Shown one piece after another: positions 8,761-16,414 of a stretch of 64,000 nucleotides of DNA. Positions within the stretch are counted from its first letter, which is position 1. Each line of letters opens with the position of its first letter. A model generated the notes under the pieces. The model saw only the letters and a list, made by a program, of their open reading frames with translations, was not told the origin of the DNA and ran no database searches. Position numbers and translations under genes: made by a program. This DNA is from Faecalibacterium duncaniae (GTDB lineage: Bacteria; Bacillota; Clostridia; Oscillospirales; Ruminococcaceae), in the NCBI RefSeq assembly GCF_010509575.1, contig NZ_CP048437.1, forward strand, positions 868,001 to 932,000. The letters run 5' to 3'.

Positions 8761-9650
8761 TATACATCCTCCTCTACTTTACGTTTGGACTTCAGAACTT
8801 CATCGAAAGCATCTTTTTGGATGCGTTTTACCCTTCCCAACTTCATCGTTGGAATTCCTTCTTTGAGAACCCACGAGTCAAGTGTTGGGCGGCTGATTCC
8901 GTAAAAAGCCTGAATTTCCTGAAAACTGTAGTATTTCCCATTCTTGGGACATTGCAGTTTTAGCGGCGGCTCCTCATGCGTTTCTTTTTTCGGTTTTTGA
9001 AGTTGGTATGTAGATTGGCTTTTAAGCCATGCCTTAAAACTTTTTTTGGTAATGCGCGGCCTGTCGGCCACGCGCTCAATGACGAAACAATCTCGGTATT
9101 TTTTGCAATCAAGAATCCCATAAACATTCTTGCGTGGGATACCGAGTAGTTTTGCCATTTCCGGGATGGAGATGGTTTGCGCTTCAATCTCCCGGTCACG
9201 CTCACGGTCGGCTGCTGTGCGGTAGCGACTTTGTGATCGGTACCACCGCTCAAAGTCCTCTTTGGGAATTCTCATACAGAAGTCTGCCGTTTCTGTTTTC
9301 AACTTGCCCTGTCGGATGAGTGTATAGATCGTTTCGGGTTTCACCTTCAATATCTCGGCGGCGTCAGGAACGGAATAGGACCGTTTGCAAAGTTCCTCGC
9401 CCGGTGGCGAACCATTGACCTTATGATATTTGACCTGATTGGCATACCATTTCTCAAAGCTGGAAATAACGATACGCCTTTTGTCGTTTATCAGAATGAC
9501 TTCAAAGAGATTCTTATGAAGCAGCCAATAGCTGTCTGTTTTGCCAAGGCCGAGAAGCTGCCGCATCTCACGAACCGACATGGTGGTTTTGGTAGTGGCA
9601 GGTTCAGCTTTTCCGTATAAGGGAGCCGAAGTATTCCGCATATCATCCAT
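8760..9650 (-). CDS. four-domain excisionase-like DNA-binding protein
   Basis: A 296-residue protein made almost wholly of four tandem helix-turn-helix units of the Tn916 Xis / MerR-like (HTH_17) type. Each has an 'xxVxExAxLLGI..xxVYxLL' start and an 'R.I.K..FE.W..SQ' end. They begin at roughly residues 25, 90, 160 and 240. Single-domain versions act as excisionases that bend DNA beside an integrase. A four-domain protein could bind a run of direct repeats at an attachment site; that is inference. The ATG at 9650 is preferred over a GTG three codons earlier because GAGAGG lies 8 bases upstream. It is translationally coupled to the integrase. Confidence 0.8.
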   Translation of the reverse strand: MDDMRNTSAPLYGKAEPATTKTTMSVREMRQLLGLGKTDSYWLLHKNLFEVILINDKRRIVISSFEKWYANQVKYHKVNGSPPGEELCKRSYSVPDAAEILKVKPETIYTLIRQGKLKTETADFCMRIPKEDFERWYRSQSRYRTAADRERDREIEAQTISIPEMAKLLGIPRKNVYGILDCKKYRDCFVIERVADRPRITKKSFKAWLKSQSTYQLQKPKKETHEEPPLKLQCPKNGKYYSFQEIQAFYGISRPTLDSWVLKEGIPTMKLGRVKRIQKDAFDEVLKSKRKVEEDV

Positions 9651-9740
9651 GAAAGACACCTCTCTATCTATGTAAAAGTTTAGCCGGGATTTCTCATCCC
9701 GGCTAAAGAATAGCAGATTTCGCGTGAAATGTTGAGGATG

Positions 9741-9986
9741 TCAAACAGCAGGATTGCGTTCAACAGTGCCATCATTGAGCCATGCTTCAAAGCTGGCTTT
9801 GGAAATACGGTAAGCGCCGCTTACCTTGAACCAGCGGAATTCGTTCTGCTTCAGTAGACGGTAGACAGTGGGACGGCTCAGGAGCAGCATTTCCATCAGG
9901 TCTTCTACGGTATAGCAGCGGCTGTCCTTTGCTGTGGAAACAGGGGAGGAAACCGAGTTGGGCGAAGGTTCTTCATGGATAATCAT
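9741..9986 (-). CDS. single-domain excisionase-like protein
   Basis: An 81-residue protein whose C-terminal 60 residues form one excisionase-type helix-turn-helix (CYTVEDLMEMLLLSRPTVYRLLKQNEF...RISKASFEAWL). The first 20 residues are a polar leader. Its domain is the same type as the repeats of the neighbouring 296-residue protein. ATG at 9986 has GAGG upstream. It may regulate the element's genes or assist excision. The 90 bp between its stop and the next gene hold only AT-rich leader sequence. Confidence 0.8.
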   Translation of the reverse strand: MIIHEEPSPNSVSSPVSTAKDSRCYTVEDLMEMLLLSRPTVYRLLKQNEFRWFKVSGAYRISKASFEAWLNDGTVERNPAV

Positions 9987-10016
9987 TGGATAATACCTCG
10001 TTAAATATACTTAAAG

Positions 10017-11099
10017 TTAAAACTTGAGCGGCAATGCAGCCCGGCGGCTGCCACCATTATAAATAGTATAGACCTGCTGAAGGTACTTCGTCTTGCCGGG
10101 AAGGCTTACGCCTGCGGTTCGTGCAAGGCGAAAAATCGTGAATGCATCGACCTGCCGCAGTTTGGCAATCAGACGGCTTTTACTGTATTCGGAGTGGTAC
10201 AGTTCTACAAAGCGGCAGATGCCGAGCAGATTTGCAGAACTCATGGAATCAGGTTCTCCGTCCCACGCATTCAGCAAAACATCAAGGGATTCGATATACA
10301 GTTCAGGACCAAGCCGGATGAATTCGTGATAGGCGGTTGCGATGCAGCTGATCCACTGCTTGCCCCGGCCTTCTTCAAAAGAAAGATGAACGCCAGCCAA
10401 TTCGGTGGCCTGCTGGAATGCAACGGCAGCAGGCTCCCCTGCAAAAATCAGGGCACGGAGCTTCTGTCCTGCACTCAGCCGTTCCGAAATGCCTGTCTGC
10501 TGTGCAAACAGGAGGGCTTCTTCTCGTTCTGTCATACCAAAATAAACCTTGCAGCGAATCTGCAAATCTTCGCCGCCGTTCAGAAATTTCCGTGCAGCGA
10601 TGGTGTTCTGTCCGTCCATCACATAGTAGTGACCATCCCGGAAGCTGATCTTCGGCTCATTGGCAACCCGCTCGTCAAATTCTTTTGCGATGCGGGCAAC
10701 ACGAGCGGGGTGAAGAGCACGCTGATAAGTGTCGCGCGGCACGATCAGTTGCCGCATTTCATATTTGGACAGGTGCCCAAGGTAGCTTAACACTCTGGAT
10801 TTATCTGCGGGGCGCGGACTTTCGCAAATCGCCATAGATGGCGCACTCAAAAAGCGATTGTGCAGAATAAAATGCGTCGGCATATTTCGCTTTTTGATCT
10901 GTGTTGTCAGCGGAACGACCAGAAGAACATTGGAATAAAAATTACCGTCATCGTTCTGGACAACAATGGCAGGTCGGATGCCGCCTTGTTCGGAACCGCT
11001 GTAAGGATTCAGATCCATCATGTAGACATCCCCGCGCTTGTACATCCAGTTTGCGGGCATAGGCGGATACTTTTTCTCTTTTTTGCCTCGTGTTGCCAA
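10017..11099 (-). CDS. MazF/PemK toxin domain fused to ParB-like domain
   Basis: A 360-residue two-part protein. Residues about 20-122 are a full MazF/PemK fold: RGDVYMMDLNPYSGSEQGGIRPAIVVQND, then VVPLTT, then DKSRVLSYLGHLSKYEMRQL. MazF proteins are mRNA-cutting toxins. Residues about 125-360 look like the ParB-like/DUF6551-type proteins of mobile elements, with HYYVMDGQNTIAARKFL matching the ParB core 'DGQHRxxAxx'. The reading frame is unbroken across the join. The start is a TTG at 11099 with AAGGAG nine bases upstream. No antitoxin-like gene sits upstream, which is odd for a working toxin. It is read towards the excisionase and integrase genes. Confidence 0.8.
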   Translation of the reverse strand: MATRGKKEKKYPPMPANWMYKRGDVYMMDLNPYSGSEQGGIRPAIVVQNDDGNFYSNVLLVVPLTTQIKKRNMPTHFILHNRFLSAPSMAICESPRPADKSRVLSYLGHLSKYEMRQLIVPRDTYQRALHPARVARIAKEFDERVANEPKISFRDGHYYVMDGQNTIAARKFLNGGEDLQIRCKVYFGMTEREEALLFAQQTGISERLSAGQKLRALIFAGEPAAVAFQQATELAGVHLSFEEGRGKQWISCIATAYHEFIRLGPELYIESLDVLLNAWDGEPDSMSSANLLGICRFVELYHSEYSKSRLIAKLRQVDAFTIFRLARTAGVSLPGKTKYLQQVYTIYNGGSRRAALPLKF

Positions 11100-11133
11100 T
11101 TTGGATTTCTCCTTTCTATCCGTATATGTAACA

Positions 11134-11155
11134 GTGGGCTGCTCGCACAGCCCAC
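11134..11155. repeat. hairpin upstream of mazF-parB gene
   Basis: GTGGGCTG / CAGCCCAC with a 6-nt loop, 35 bp upstream of the TTG start. No T run follows. The remainder of 11156-11658 holds no supportable gene; short open frames there lack ribosome sites. Confidence 0.5.
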
Positions 11156-11658
11156 CCTACTATCTCAAACAGCAAAAATGCTGTGATTTATAGTTCTATA
11201 CCTTTCCGTATTTGTCCCCGACATCCCCGGAAAACGAAAACTCAGTTTTCGTGTGGGAAATCTTTCAGCCGTCCGGCAGCGTACCGAATCCATAGGGTTC
11301 TCACCTCTCCGTGGTTCTCACCGAGCTGCCCGAAGGCAGAAGTATCATTATTCTGTGATGGCTCTTAGCTATGGAGAAGCTGTCATCCATTTACCGTCAA
11401 CCTACCGCTCATTCCCTCAGTGGGAGATCATCGCATTTGTTACGGACGTGGCTCATCATCACAGGAACGTGACTGAAGAATGCGTGTTCAATTTTCAAGG
11501 GGCGGGATAGCTTGAGGGCTGCTTTGAACGCTTTCCGAAGCTATGGCTGTATTGTAACCGATGCGGAACGAAATGAACAGGAACTCAGAGTTCACAATTT
11601 TTGAGGAAAATAGGAAGTATCGTTCCTGTTTCTCGATGAGCCGTCAAAAATATATTTC

Positions 11659-11715
11659 TTGACTTTATGTAAGAAATGAAGTATTATACTCGTAAGAAAC
11701 TAACTTACGAGTATA
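11659..11715 (+). promoter_or_regulatory. promoter with overlapping palindromic operator
   Basis: TTGACT (11659-11664), a 17-bp spacer and TATTAT (11682-11687). A perfect 12-bp inverted repeat, TATACTCGTAAG and CTTACGAGTATA with a 7-bp spacer (11685-11715), overlaps the -10 box and start point. It reads as an operator for a repressor, or as a 5' hairpin of the ATPase mRNA. Confidence 0.7.
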
Positions 11716-11750
11716 TAAATTCGATAAATACACTTTGGGGAGGGAACAAA

Positions 11751-13148
11751 ATGAGCCGATTTTACTGCCGCGATGAGGAACTTCGGAAGTTAAACAAACG
11801 ATATGAGAATGGAAAGTTTGAATGCGTTGTCATTTACGGCAGACGCCGTGTTGGAAAAACTGCGCTGATCAATGAATTCTGCAAGGATAAACCGACCATT
11901 TTCTTCTCTGCCTTGAATACGACCGGAAAAGAAAATCTGGAAGCCTTGTCCAAGGCAATCATGAGTTTTGAACGACCCAATGCAGAATCATCTCCGGAAT
12001 TTACAACCTACGATGCAGCATTGGACGAACTGACAGCTCTCTCCAAGGAGCAGCGGATCGTATTTGTAATTGATGAGTATCCTTATCTTGCAAAGGCTAA
12101 ACCCGCTATTTCCGCAATGCTTCAGCACATCATCGACCATAAATGGACAGAGTCCCAAATGTACCTGATCCTGTGTGGCTCGTCCATGAGTTTTATGGAA
12201 AGTCAGGTTTTGGGCAAAGAAAGCCCTCTGTATGGGCGCAGAACAGCGCAATTCAAGATCATGCCGCTGGATTATAGGGAAACTGCGGTATTCCATCCGA
12301 ATCTGTCTGAGGAAGATAACGCCCTGATTTATGGCATCACAGGCGGCGTTCCGCATTATATCAACAAATTGGATGTTCGGGACAGCGTAGATGAAGCACT
12401 GATGGAAAACTTGTTTGACCGTTCCAGCTACCTCTATGAGGAACCGGCCAACCTGTTAAAGCAGGAGCTGCGTGAGCCTGCAATTTATAATGCAATCATC
12501 AAGGCAATTGCAGAGGGGGCTTCTCGCCTGAACGACATCACCACAAAAGTTGGTGAAGAAAACTCTGTGGTGGCGAAGTACCTCAAAACGTTGATAGACC
12601 TTGGAATCGTCAAAAAAGAAACGCCGATCACAGAGAAACCGGGCAAAAAAACGATCTATCTTCTGGCGGACAATTTTTTTCGTTTTTGGTACCGTTTTGT
12701 GCCGGTCAATGCAAGTGCCATTGATTCGGGGCGGATCGCAAAGACCTACCCCCATGCGGTGAAGCAGTATTTTCCAGACTATATGGGCCTGATTTTTGAG
12801 AAGATGTGTCAAGACTATTTGCTCTATTATGCGAATGATCTTCCTATCGAGTTGAGTGAGATCGGGCAGTGGTGGGGAACCGACCCTCAAAAAAAGAAGC
12901 AGATCCAGATCGACATTGTCGGAACGCCGGTTGAGGGTAATGACTATATCATTGGCTCCTGCAAATACCGCAATGAAAAAATCGGTTTGGACGAACTGGA
13001 ACTGATTCGGGAATATGCAGCAGTCTTTGGGAAAGGAACAAACTACCACTACTACATTTTCTCGAAAGGCGGATTTACGGACGGTCTGCTTCAGGCACAG
13101 GAACGCGGAGAAGTACAGCTGCTTACCCTTGCCGATATTTTTGAATAA
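11751..13148 (+). CDS. AAA ATPase with C-terminal DUF234 nuclease-like domain
   Basis: A 465-residue protein of the archaeal-type ATPase_2 / DUF234 group. Walker A is YGRRRVGKTALINEF near residues 33-47 and Walker B is VFVIDEYPYL near 100. A winged-helix part (about 270-320) and a C-terminal domain with QIDIVG...GSCKYR, a PD-(D/E)XK-like pattern, follow. The role of this family is poorly known; members are common in accessory and defence-rich regions. The start at 11751 is chosen because GGGGAGGG precedes it by 6 nt; an in-frame ATG at 11676 would lie inside the promoter. The upstream palindrome suggests tight regulation. Confidence 0.82.
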   Translation: MSRFYCRDEELRKLNKRYENGKFECVVIYGRRRVGKTALINEFCKDKPTIFFSALNTTGKENLEALSKAIMSFERPNAESSPEFTTYDAALDELTALSKEQRIVFVIDEYPYLAKAKPAISAMLQHIIDHKWTESQMYLILCGSSMSFMESQVLGKESPLYGRRTAQFKIMPLDYRETAVFHPNLSEEDNALIYGITGGVPHYINKLDVRDSVDEALMENLFDRSSYLYEEPANLLKQELREPAIYNAIIKAIAEGASRLNDITTKVGEENSVVAKYLKTLIDLGIVKKETPITEKPGKKTIYLLADNFFRFWYRFVPVNASAIDSGRIAKTYPHAVKQYFPDYMGLIFEKMCQDYLLYYANDLPIELSEIGQWWGTDPQKKKQIQIDIVGTPVEGNDYIIGSCKYRNEKIGLDELELIREYAAVFGKGTNYHYYIFSKGGFTDGLLQAQERGEVQLLTLADIFE

Positions 13149-13150
13149 CA

Positions 13151-13196
13151 CAAGAAACGCTCTTGCCGGTGTAAAACTGGCAGGAGCGTTTCTTGT
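13151..13196. terminator. bidirectional terminator
   Basis: CAAGAAACGCTCTTGCC pairs with GGCAGGAGCGTTTCTTG, between the ATPase gene and the converging XRE gene. Confidence 0.8.
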
Positions 13197-13204
13197 TGAA
13201 GTGA

Positions 13205-13492
13205 TTATAAAAGACCTTTGATTTTTTCAAGATGATCTATAGCGGCTTGCAGTTCATTTTGAAACTGATTCCTAGAAGGATCTCGACCCAAAAGAAGATA
13301 ATCCATACTGACATGGAAGTATTCTGCAATATCGATCAGGATTTTTACAGAGCCATTGGAGCTTCCCCTTTCAAGATCGCCCAGGTGGTGATGGGAAACA
13401 CCAAGTTTTTCAGCAAGTTTTTCCTGCGATAACTTCGCATTTGTACGCAAAGTAAAAATACGGTTACCAATAGCATTCGGATCAAAACTCAT
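13205..13492 (-). CDS. XRE family transcriptional regulator
   Basis: A 95-residue Cro/C1-type DNA-binding protein. The helix-turn-helix covers residues about 10-65 (IFTLRTNAKLSQEKLAEKL, then SHHHLGDLERG). The remaining 30 residues form a helical tail (NQFQNELQAAIDHLEKIKGLL). The ATG at 13492 has GGAGG six bases upstream; longer in-frame starts have no ribosome site. Such small regulators usually repress nearby mobile or defence genes. A candidate target site is the palindrome at 11685-11715, but that link is only inferred from proximity. Confidence 0.88.
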   Translation of the reverse strand: MSFDPNAIGNRIFTLRTNAKLSQEKLAEKLGVSHHHLGDLERGSSNGSVKILIDIAEYFHVSMDYLLLGRDPSRNQFQNELQAAIDHLEKIKGLL

Positions 13493-13589
13493 GTGTGACC
13501 TCCAAATTTTCGATAAAGCGTGAGAAGTCGAAAACTCGGAGTTGCTACGGATATCTAGCCGCTTGGGGCATCCACGAAAAATGGACAAA

Positions 13590-13946
13590 TCATAACCCCG
13601 CGTTTTCACGCGGGGTTATGATTGTATAATTCTTAGCCGTTCCGTCATCTTCAACTGTTCCATCATCTGTGATTGCATTGTAATCCGCCATTGCACCTGA
13701 ACCTTCGATGCTCAGTGTATATGTAGGATTCTCCGCAGCCGTATTGTTTTGTTCCACTTCCCAAGAAACACTTTCCGTCTGATCTTCTGCACCGCAAGGG
13801 CCGCTTGTTGCTGCATTTTGTGCCAGCACAGCCAAGGCAGACGTATTCCCCACCGTTTCCGCAAACGCCGTGACCGCCGAAGCAGGCACCATGGAGACGG
13901 CCATACAGCCCGCCACCAGCAAACTTACTACACGTTTTGGTTTCAT
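13590..13946 (-). pseudogene. truncated secreted surface protein
   Basis: The first 118 codons of what is normally a long secreted protein. A clear signal peptide (KPKRVVSLLVAGCMAVSMVP, cleavage near ...VTAFAE) is followed by a short mature part with TYTLSIEGSGAMADYN. That motif is usual at the start of leucine-rich-repeat or Ig-like surface proteins of clostridia. The frame then runs into a hairpin repeat and stops. The promoter, c-di-GMP riboswitch and terminator upstream are intact, so the stub may still be transcribed. The missing 3' part is not seen elsewhere in the window. The break marks the right edge of the accessory block. Confidence 0.75.
13591..13620. repeat. 12-bp perfect inverted repeat at gene break
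   Basis: CATAACCCCGCG and CGCGGGGTTATG separated by six bases. It forms the last codons and stop of the truncated surface-protein gene, and could act as a terminator or mark a mobile-element end. Confidence 0.6.
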
Positions 13947-14005
13947 AAACTTTTTCCTCCCTTATGAAGTATCCCAAACGCTTTTCCCTGCACCCGCCGT
14001 AAATG

Positions 14006-14135
14006 TAAAAAGGCGCCGCACCTGCCCCGAAAGGCTGGTGTGACGCTGTGGTGTACTTATGGGGAAGTGCAGCTGGCTGCCCGGTCTGGGCCCTTTAGCT
14101 TTGCGTCGCAGCCTTCCAGCTGGTTTGCCGATTCT
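14006..14135 (-). promoter_or_regulatory. cyclic di-GMP-I riboswitch with terminator
   Basis: Read on the minus strand from about 14135, it has the GEMM landmarks in order: GGCAAACC, a stem capped by a GGAA tetraloop (CAGCTGGAAGGCTG), then GACGCAAAGC, the GGGCC...GGGCAGCCAGCTGC second stem, then a hairpin ending in GGCGCC and T5 (14050-14006). This is the layout of a c-di-GMP-controlled terminator. It lies between a TATAAT box and the secreted-protein stub, matching the known use of this switch for adhesins and surface proteins in clostridia. Confidence 0.85.
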
Positions 14136-14166
14136 TCTGTTTTGTGGGGGTGCTCTTTTGCATTTT

Positions 14167-14172
14167 ATTATA
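14167..14172 (-). promoter_or_regulatory. -10 box of riboswitch transcript
   Basis: TATAAT at 14172-14167, about 30 nt upstream of the riboswitch. A weak TTGATT lies 15 bp further upstream. Confidence 0.6.
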
Positions 14173-14314
14173 CCCCCCTTATATAAAAATCAAGGGGTTT
14201 TCCATGAGTTTGTCATTTGTAACAAATGCAGTCTATTTTTTAGTGCGATTTGACGGGGGGGTGGGGGGTGACCCTCTCAGTTAAAGACTTTGGCTGAGAG
14301 GGTTAGGCCATTAC

Positions 14315-14358
14315 TAAGAAAACGCCGCCGCACAGGTCGCAATTCTGTGCAGCGGCGT
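14315..14358 (-). terminator. terminator of the PTS/nagA operon
   Basis: Read leftwards, ACGCCGCTGCACAG pairs with CTGTGCGGCGGCGTT and is followed by TTTTC. It lies about 40 bp behind the deacetylase stop codon. A second hairpin, CCCTCTCAG/CTGAGAGGG, follows at 14272-14301. Confidence 0.8.
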
Positions 14359-14399
14359 TCCTATGGAGGATGATAAAGTATCACTTGGAAATGGCGCAG

Positions 14400-15206
14400 T
14401 TATTCGTACAGGGCATCAAAGTTGGTCAGTTCCACCTCATGCTCATCCAGCCAGCGACGAACCTGCGGGTCACACAGGGTCGCCAGATCACGGCAGCGGG
14501 GCAGGGTCAGGGAAGTATTGTCCAGAAGGTACTGATCCAGATAACCCGGATGGAAATGCAGGATATTGTACTCGTAGGGAGAGCTCAGGATGCCGAAGCG
14601 GTCTTCCAGCCAGTCCTCCGGGCGGCTGCCCCGGTTCAGAATCTCCATTGCGTTGCTGTTGCCCAAACTGAACAGCTCGCAGGCCGGTTTCATCGGCAGT
14701 TCTTCGGCCAGCGTATCGCCCATGTTATGGATGCCCAGCTTCTTTCCGATATCCCGGAACGCCTGCTCCATGGGCCTTGTCATGGCGCTGTGGCCCTCAA
14801 AATGCCGGGGATAATGTCCCACAAGTTCTTTGTGCCGGTCCAGCTGGGCCATGGTCTCGGTATACAGGTCCTCATAGCTGGGGTAAACTTCGCCCTTGCA
14901 TTTGGCATCATTGGGATTCTCGCTCTTCCACAGATAGCTGCGGTAGAACATTCCCTCTTCGTTTACCAGCGTGGGCACCTTTTCCGGGGCGCTGACGGGG
15001 CGGTACTGCACAAAATTGGTGTGCTGGACCAGCGGCACCTCCGGGCACTCGCTCTGCCAGAGTTTCACCGCATGGGGGACGGCGGCCATGTTGCTCATCA
15101 GCGAGAGGGTGCAGACCACGCCCTCCTTATAGGCTTTGATGACACCATAGTTGTATGCCTCACTGAAGCCGAAATCATCGGCTACTACGATCAACTTCTT
15201 GCTCAT
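14400..15206 (-). CDS. YdjC/ChbG family carbohydrate deacetylase
   Basis: A 268-residue polysaccharide-deacetylase-like enzyme of the YdjC group, which removes N-acetyl groups from phosphorylated sugars such as diacetylchitobiose-6-phosphate. The metal and catalytic motifs are visible: VADDFGFS near residue 9, EGHSAM in the middle and LHFHPGYLD towards the end. It is the last gene of the PTS operon and follows nagA by 17 bp. A PTS, a YdjC deacetylase and NagA together point to uptake and deacetylation of N-acetylated di- or monosaccharides from chitin, peptidoglycan or host glycans. No phospho-glycosidase is in the operon, so the exact substrate is open. Confidence 0.9.
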   Translation of the reverse strand: MSKKLIVVADDFGFSEAYNYGVIKAYKEGVVCTLSLMSNMAAVPHAVKLWQSECPEVPLVQHTNFVQYRPVSAPEKVPTLVNEEGMFYRSYLWKSENPNDAKCKGEVYPSYEDLYTETMAQLDRHKELVGHYPRHFEGHSAMTRPMEQAFRDIGKKLGIHNMGDTLAEELPMKPACELFSLGNSNAMEILNRGSRPEDWLEDRFGILSSPYEYNILHFHPGYLDQYLLDNTSLTLPRCRDLATLCDPQVRRWLDEHEVELTNFDALYE

Positions 15207-15223
15207 AGCTGTTTCCTTTGTCC

Positions 15224-16411
15224 TTATCGGTTCAGATAATCCGCATTGAAGATCTTGCCCTCGGTGCTGCGGTCATAGACCTTCCGGCCCTCGGCGTAGG
15301 TGACCTGTGCCTGATAATCGTCGCTGATGACCACCAGATCTGCGTCCTTGCCCACTTCAATGGTACCCTTGCGGTCGGCAAAACCATACTTGATGCAGGG
15401 ATTGAGGCAGGCCATCTTCAGGCAGGTCTCCAGCGGGATGCCAACATTGTTCACCAGATTTCTGATGTCGAACAGCACCGGCTGGCTGGAACCGCACAGG
15501 CGGCCGGTATCGGTCAGAACAAAGCCCTCCGGGGTCACATTCAGGGCCATCCCCTCAAAGATGCCCTCATACTTGCCCACCGGTGCACCGGACAGAGCCG
15601 TACAGTCACTGACCATCATGAATTTGTCGGTGCTCTTGACCTTGAAGTAGATGCCCAGCATCTCATCGCAGATGTGCAGGCCGTCGCAGATCACCTCACA
15701 GGTAACGTTTTCATTGGTCAGGGCTGCTCCCAGACCGCCGATGTCCCGGTGATGCATATCGGTCATGACGTTGCCGGTATGGGTCGCCACACTGATGCCC
15801 TTGGCATAGGCGGCCATGGCCTGCTTATAGTTGTTGTCACTGTGGGCGGCTGCCACTGTGATGCCCTGCGAGAGGAAATACTCGATGATGGGGTCCATCC
15901 CGGGGATCTCCGGTGCCAGTGCCACAAGACGCAGCCACCCGCCGCCGGCTTCCACCATGGCATGTGCCGTCTCCATACTTACCTCCGGCCAGCCGGTACG
16001 GATGCCTTTTTCACCGGTGCGGTTCAGCCAGGGGCCTTCGCTGTGGATACCCAGAATGGTTGCACCGTCCTGATCACCCTCTTTTGCCACCTCTGCCACC
16101 GCACGGATGGAATCCGGGTCGCACACCGTCGGGAAGATGTTCACGGTGCCCTGACTTGCCAGCCCCTTCAGATAACCTTTCACGGATGCGATCTGCTTTT
16201 CATGGGGGGCATTCTTATTCATGATATCATAACCGCAGGTGCCGTGGTTATGAGTATCAAAAATGCCGGGGATAATCCGCTGGTCGCCGTATTCAATGGC
16301 TTCGGGGTCGGTCGTGTTTTCTGCAAAGGCAGTGATCTTGCCGCCTTCCACAGTCAGCACACCTGCCTTGGGGCCTTCCGGCGTATAAATGCGGTTGGAA
16401 TGCAGTTTCAT
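15224..16411 (-). CDS. nagA: N-acetylglucosamine-6-phosphate deacetylase
   Basis: A 395-residue amidohydrolase that converts GlcNAc-6-P to glucosamine-6-P and acetate in the cytoplasm. Metal and substrate motifs are present: DTHNHG near residue 52, GIHSEGPW, AHSDNN, THTGN, DGLHI and SDCTALSG. The full length fits the family. The ATG at 16411 has AAGGAG within the end of the preceding gene, whose stop is 3 bp away. Its place behind the PTS genes indicates that the sugar brought in is an N-acetyl hexosamine. Confidence 0.96.
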   Translation of the reverse strand: MKLHSNRIYTPEGPKAGVLTVEGGKITAFAENTTDPEAIEYGDQRIIPGIFDTHNHGTCGYDIMNKNAPHEKQIASVKGYLKGLASQGTVNIFPTVCDPDSIRAVAEVAKEGDQDGATILGIHSEGPWLNRTGEKGIRTGWPEVSMETAHAMVEAGGGWLRLVALAPEIPGMDPIIEYFLSQGITVAAAHSDNNYKQAMAAYAKGISVATHTGNVMTDMHHRDIGGLGAALTNENVTCEVICDGLHICDEMLGIYFKVKSTDKFMMVSDCTALSGAPVGKYEGIFEGMALNVTPEGFVLTDTGRLCGSSQPVLFDIRNLVNNVGIPLETCLKMACLNPCIKYGFADRKGTIEVGKDADLVVISDDYQAQVTYAEGRKVYDRSTEGKIFNADYLNR

Positions 16412-16414
16412 AAT

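Noticed and set aside
11183-11510. Short plus-strand frames in the gap before the ATPase gene
   Set aside because: No ribosome sites and no resemblance to any family; the promoter of the ATPase gene lies further right.
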